A DNA stretch of 33,688 nt. It comes from CAZITB01 sp964542055. Its GTDB lineage: Bacteria > Planctomycetota > Phycisphaerae > Sedimentisphaerales > CAMDDF01. The stretch lies in assembly GCA_964542055.1 (NCBI GenBank), contig CAZITB010000013.1:1-33688 (forward strand), read 5' to 3'. Below, piece by piece: positions 30,599-33,688 of the stretch. The notes below the pieces were generated by a model. The model saw nothing but the letters and a program-made list of their open reading frames with translations. It was not told where the DNA came from and did no database searches. Positions within the stretch are counted from its first letter, which is position 1; each line of letters starts with the position of its first letter. Made by a program: the position numbers and the translations under genes.

Positions 30599-33358
30599 CT
30601 ATTCCTTTATGAGCCAGCTTTTGCCGCTTTCAATATCTACCTTTAGCGGGATATCGATTTTAATTGCGTTTTCCATTTCAGTTTTGACGAAACCGGAGAT
30701 TTGTTCAATTTGATTTTCAGGTAATTCAAAAACGAGTTCATCATGAATCTGCAAGATCATCTTAAGGGGGAGGTTTTGCTGTTTGATCTTTTTGTGAATG
30801 TTTATCATTGCTATTTTGATCAAATCGGCTGCTGAGCCTTGAATTGTTGTGTTTATGACGAATCTTTCGGCTTGTGAGCGGGTGTTGAAATTTTTGGCTC
30901 CAATGCCATTTACTGTGCGTCGTCTTCCGAATAACGTTTTTGCGAATCCATCGCGTTTGGCTTGTTCGATTGTTGCCTGCATGAAATCTTTGATAGATGA
31001 ATATCTTTTGAAAAACTCGTCGATGAAGCTTTTGGCTTGCGAGTAGCTCATGCCGGTAGTTCTTGACAGGCCGTGTGGGCCCTGTCCGTAAACTATTCCG
31101 AAATTGACAGATTTTGCGGTTGAGCGCATTTGTGAATCGACCTGGTCGAGGGGGACATCGTAAACCTGGCTCGCTACGAAAGAGTGAATGTCCATGTTTT
31201 TTGAAAATGCGTTTGCGAGAGCTTTGTCGCCTGAAAAATGGGCAAGCAGTCGAAGTTCAATTTGTGAATAATCTGCACTTAGTAGAATATGATCGGATTG
31301 GTCGGGTACAAAGGCTGATCTTATTTTTCGACCCAGATCTGTGCGGATTGGAATATTTTGGAGATTTGGGTCCGATGAGCTCAGGCGACCGGTGACGGTT
31401 ATGGTCTGGTTGAAAGATGCGTGGACACGGCCGGTTTTCCTGTTTATCAGGGTAGGAAGTTTATCAACATAAGTATTTTTTAACTTTGCTAGCTCACGAT
31501 ACTGTAGGATGTAGTCGATAATTTCGTGCTGGCCTTGGAGTTGTTCAAGAACAGCGGCATCGGTGCTGCGGCCAGTTTTGCCTTTTTTTATTGACTGTAA
31601 ACCGAGTTTATCGAAGAGGATCGGTTCGAGTTGCTTTGGAGAATCGATATTGAATTCTTCGTCTGCGAGTTCATAGATTTTGTCCTGTGCTTTTTGTAAA
31701 TCAATGCTGATCTCGTCCGACATTTGTTTGAGAATACCAGTATTGATTTTAACACCGTTGTATTCGATTTGAGCGAGCACTTCGACCAAGGGCATTTCGA
31801 GTTCGTTGAAAAGTTTGAGAAGTTGAGAGTCGGAATCGAGGCGGGGTTTGAAATATTCATAAAGCTGCCATGCGATATCTGCATCTTCCGCGGCGTAATC
31901 GCAGGCGTCTTTTGTTGGGACGCCGTCGAAAGTGAGAATGCTTTTGCCTTTGCCGATAAGGTTGGAAATTGGAACAGTTTCGTAATTAAGAAAATCGAGT
32001 GCCATTTTGTCGAGAGAATGCGAACGCCGTTCGGAGGCAAGACAGTAGCTTGCGACCATGGTGTCAAAAGTAGCTCCTTTAACATTGATTCCTGCGTTTT
32101 TCATAATCAGCAGGTCATATTTTAAATTCTGACCGATTTTCTTTATTTTATCATCTGCCATTATGGGGGTCATATGTTGTCTAACTAATTCGATGGGCAG
32201 CGATTTGCATGGAAGGGAGGCTTTTACTGGTATATAGTAGGCTTTGCCGGTCTGCCATGAAAAACTCATTCCTACAAGCTCTGCAATCATAGGATTGATA
32301 TTTGTTGTTTCGGTATCGAAAGCAAAGAATTTTTGCTTTTTTAACTTGTCTGTGAATTTTTCAAGTAACTCTTCGGTATCGACCAATATGTACTGGTGGT
32401 CGGTGTTGGATATATTGTTAAATTCTTCGACAGGGCCTTGATCGGTTTGGTCGAAAAGGCCGGGTTGAGCTTTGATTTTCTTTTCAGGTGGTGCTTTTAT
32501 GTCCTTAGGTTCAAGACTTTTTAGGAGCCTTGAAAATCCCAGTTCGGTAAAGATACTTGTTAGAGCCGCGGAATCCGGCTCTTTGAGTTTAAATGATTCG
32601 TAATCGATATCAATTGGGCTTTCGCAATCGATTGTTACCAGTTTTTTGCTGAGGTAAGCATTTTCTTTGTTATCGCGAAGGCTCTGTCCTCGCTTGCCTG
32701 TTATGTTGTCGGCATTGTCATAGAGATTTTTGAGTGATCCATACTTTCTAATCCAGTCCTGGGCAGTTTTTGGCCCGACATCAGGAATGCCGGGTACATT
32801 GTCGGATTTATCGCCCATCAGGGCTAGTGCGTCGAGGAACTGGCAGGGGGTCAGGCCTTTTTGTTCCAGAAGTTTGGTCTCGTCTATAATATCTCCTGTC
32901 TTGATGTCAAGCATTTTGACATTTTCGTTGATAAGCTGGAGCATGTCTTTATCCTTGGAGCAAATGAAAACGTTATCGCCTTTTTCGGCACCTTTTCTGG
33001 CGAGCGTACCTATTAAATCATCGGCTTCGTAGCGATCAAGCCGCAGCAATGGGACATTTAGTGCATTGACGATTCTTTCGATATCTTTTATCTGGGCGGG
33101 CATTTCATCTGGCATTGGGGGACGGTGTGCCTTATATTGCGGATAAATTTCGGACCGAAAACTAGGGGCTTTCGAATCCATGGTGACTACTAGCATATCG
33201 GGGTTGTATTTGGTGATTACTGCGAGAAGTGCGGTGGTGAAGATGTAAGTTGCTTTTGTAGGTCGGCCGTCTGGGGCAGTTAAATTGCCGCGCATAGGTG
33301 CGTAAAAAGCAGAGTAGATATGCGAATGTCCGTCGATTATGTATAAAGTTTTAGCCAT
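30599..33358 (-). CDS. polA: DNA polymerase I
   Basis: The 919-residue protein has three domains. The N-terminal 5'-3' exonuclease spans ~1-290 (YIIDGHSHIYSAFYA, MALMGDKSDNVPGIPDVGPKTA). The 3'-5' proofreading exonuclease spans ~330-510, with its carboxylates kept (FAFDTETT, NLKYDLLIM, YAAEDADIAWQLYEYF). The polymerase follows (~550-919; LSADYSQIELRLLAHF, RSTAKSVNFGIVYGQG, LQIHDELVFELP). It removes RNA primers and fills gaps. Proofreading is probably active, unlike in several planctomycete or thermophile relatives. The start has only a weak ribosome binding site. Confidence 0.97.
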   Translation of the reverse strand: MAKTLYIIDGHSHIYSAFYAPMRGNLTAPDGRPTKATYIFTTALLAVITKYNPDMLVVTMDSKAPSFRSEIYPQYKAHRPPMPDEMPAQIKDIERIVNALNVPLLRLDRYEADDLIGTLARKGAEKGDNVFICSKDKDMLQLINENVKMLDIKTGDIIDETKLLEQKGLTPCQFLDALALMGDKSDNVPGIPDVGPKTAQDWIRKYGSLKNLYDNADNITGKRGQSLRDNKENAYLSKKLVTIDCESPIDIDYESFKLKEPDSAALTSIFTELGFSRLLKSLEPKDIKAPPEKKIKAQPGLFDQTDQGPVEEFNNISNTDHQYILVDTEELLEKFTDKLKKQKFFAFDTETTNINPMIAELVGMSFSWQTGKAYYIPVKASLPCKSLPIELVRQHMTPIMADDKIKKIGQNLKYDLLIMKNAGINVKGATFDTMVASYCLASERRSHSLDKMALDFLNYETVPISNLIGKGKSILTFDGVPTKDACDYAAEDADIAWQLYEYFKPRLDSDSQLLKLFNELEMPLVEVLAQIEYNGVKINTGILKQMSDEISIDLQKAQDKIYELADEEFNIDSPKQLEPILFDKLGLQSIKKGKTGRSTDAAVLEQLQGQHEIIDYILQYRELAKLKNTYVDKLPTLINRKTGRVHASFNQTITVTGRLSSSDPNLQNIPIRTDLGRKIRSAFVPDQSDHILLSADYSQIELRLLAHFSGDKALANAFSKNMDIHSFVASQVYDVPLDQVDSQMRSTAKSVNFGIVYGQGPHGLSRTTGMSYSQAKSFIDEFFKRYSSIKDFMQATIEQAKRDGFAKTLFGRRRTVNGIGAKNFNTRSQAERFVINTTIQGSAADLIKIAMINIHKKIKQQNLPLKMILQIHDELVFELPENQIEQISGFVKTEMENAIKIDIPLKVDIESGKSWLIKE

Positions 33359-33483
33359 AAAGGTAGTATATTTTAAGATTTAGGGCTATTCAACTTTAAA
33401 TTTCAGATAATTTTTCTTTATCTGTTTATGTAGAGGCGAAATAAGCTTATGGTCGTTGCGGTTGTTTGAATATCGGCTTAGTT

Positions 33484-33688
33484 TCAGCAAATAGAATCAA
33501 TTAGAGCTTTGGTTATTTTAGATAGCGGCATTATTTTTTCAGCGGCATTTAAGCTTATTGCTTCTTTTGGCATTCCAAAAACTACGCACGAATTTTCGTC
33601 CTGTGCGATCGTATGTGCTCCGCTGTTTCGCATGTTGAGCAGGCCCTCGGCTCCGTCATTACCCATTCCGGTCAGTATCGCTCCGACT
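33484..33688 (-). CDS. cheB: CheB-type protein-glutamate methylesterase (C-terminal fragment)
   Basis: Only the last ~68 residues are inside the window, open at the right edge. They contain AILTGMGNDGAEGL, the catalytic Asp motif, and the typical tail TIAQDENSCVVFGMPKEAI of CheB methylesterases that demethylate chemoreceptors. The receiver domain, if present, is outside. Between this stop and polA lies 125 bp with a small AT hairpin (CAGATAA/TTATCTG) and no gene. Confidence 0.93.
   Translation of the reverse strand, partial: VGAILTGMGNDGAEGLLNMRNSGAHTIAQDENSCVVFGMPKEAISLNAAEKIMPLSKITKALIDSIC

Overview
The window looks like a chromosomal segment of a moderately AT-rich, Gram-negative-type bacterium, most plausibly a planctomycete of the class Phycisphaerae. 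That placement is inference from a combination of traits: a membrane pyrophosphatase with K+-dependent signature, a coenzyme-B12-type ribonucleotide reductase (NrdJ) behind NrdR boxes, a bacterial topoisomerase VI A subunit, two tandem ClpP proteins, a short UvrC, and lipoboxes. Nearly all genes are housekeeping genes. I see no phage, plasmid, CRISPR or rRNA locus. A run of 10 N at 2063-2072 marks an assembly gap.

Layout. 1-3926 (minus strand): 3'-truncated SpoIIE-type phosphatase, TauE/SafE permease, gap, YggS PLP protein and Top6A. 3927-4471: a 545-bp intergenic region holding a promoter, a candidate structured small RNA with its own terminator, a large AT hairpin and the hppA promoter. 4472-11043 (plus): hppA, rsfS, an AT-rich accessory insert (RAYT-like transposase, three REP-like palindromes, a pentapeptide-repeat protein), argS, yjbQ and a guanine-deaminase-like gene. 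11049-17103 (minus): a compact overlapping set transcribed dnaE > membrane protein > tmk > argJ. 17297-19286 (plus): clpP, clpP, lipoprotein. 19323-21042 (minus): trigger factor behind an attenuator-like leader, and tRNA-Gly(GCC). 21043-21961: a gene-poor stretch with a long imperfect palindrome, a terminator, a 14-codon ORF and the NrdR-controlled nrdJ promoter. 21962-28898 (mostly plus): nrdJ, DUF4174 lipoprotein, PAP2 phosphatase (minus), PPC/DUF296 protein, a sigma-54-driven hsp20, and uvrC. 28957-33688 (minus): cold-shock protein with a structured leader, hemW, polA, and the C-terminal end of a CheB-type methylesterase.

How the genes fit together. DNA replication and repair are heavily represented (dnaE, polA, tmk, nrdJ, uvrC, top6A). 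So is protein quality control (two ClpPs, trigger factor, Hsp20). Arginine metabolism appears twice (argS, argJ). The most interesting content is regulatory: a switch-like leader before tig, a possible new small RNA between top6A and hppA, a textbook -24/-12 promoter with an upstream dyad before hsp20, tandem NrdR boxes at nrdJ, and a symmetric leader before the cold-shock gene. All function calls come from reading motifs by eye. No database search was possible.
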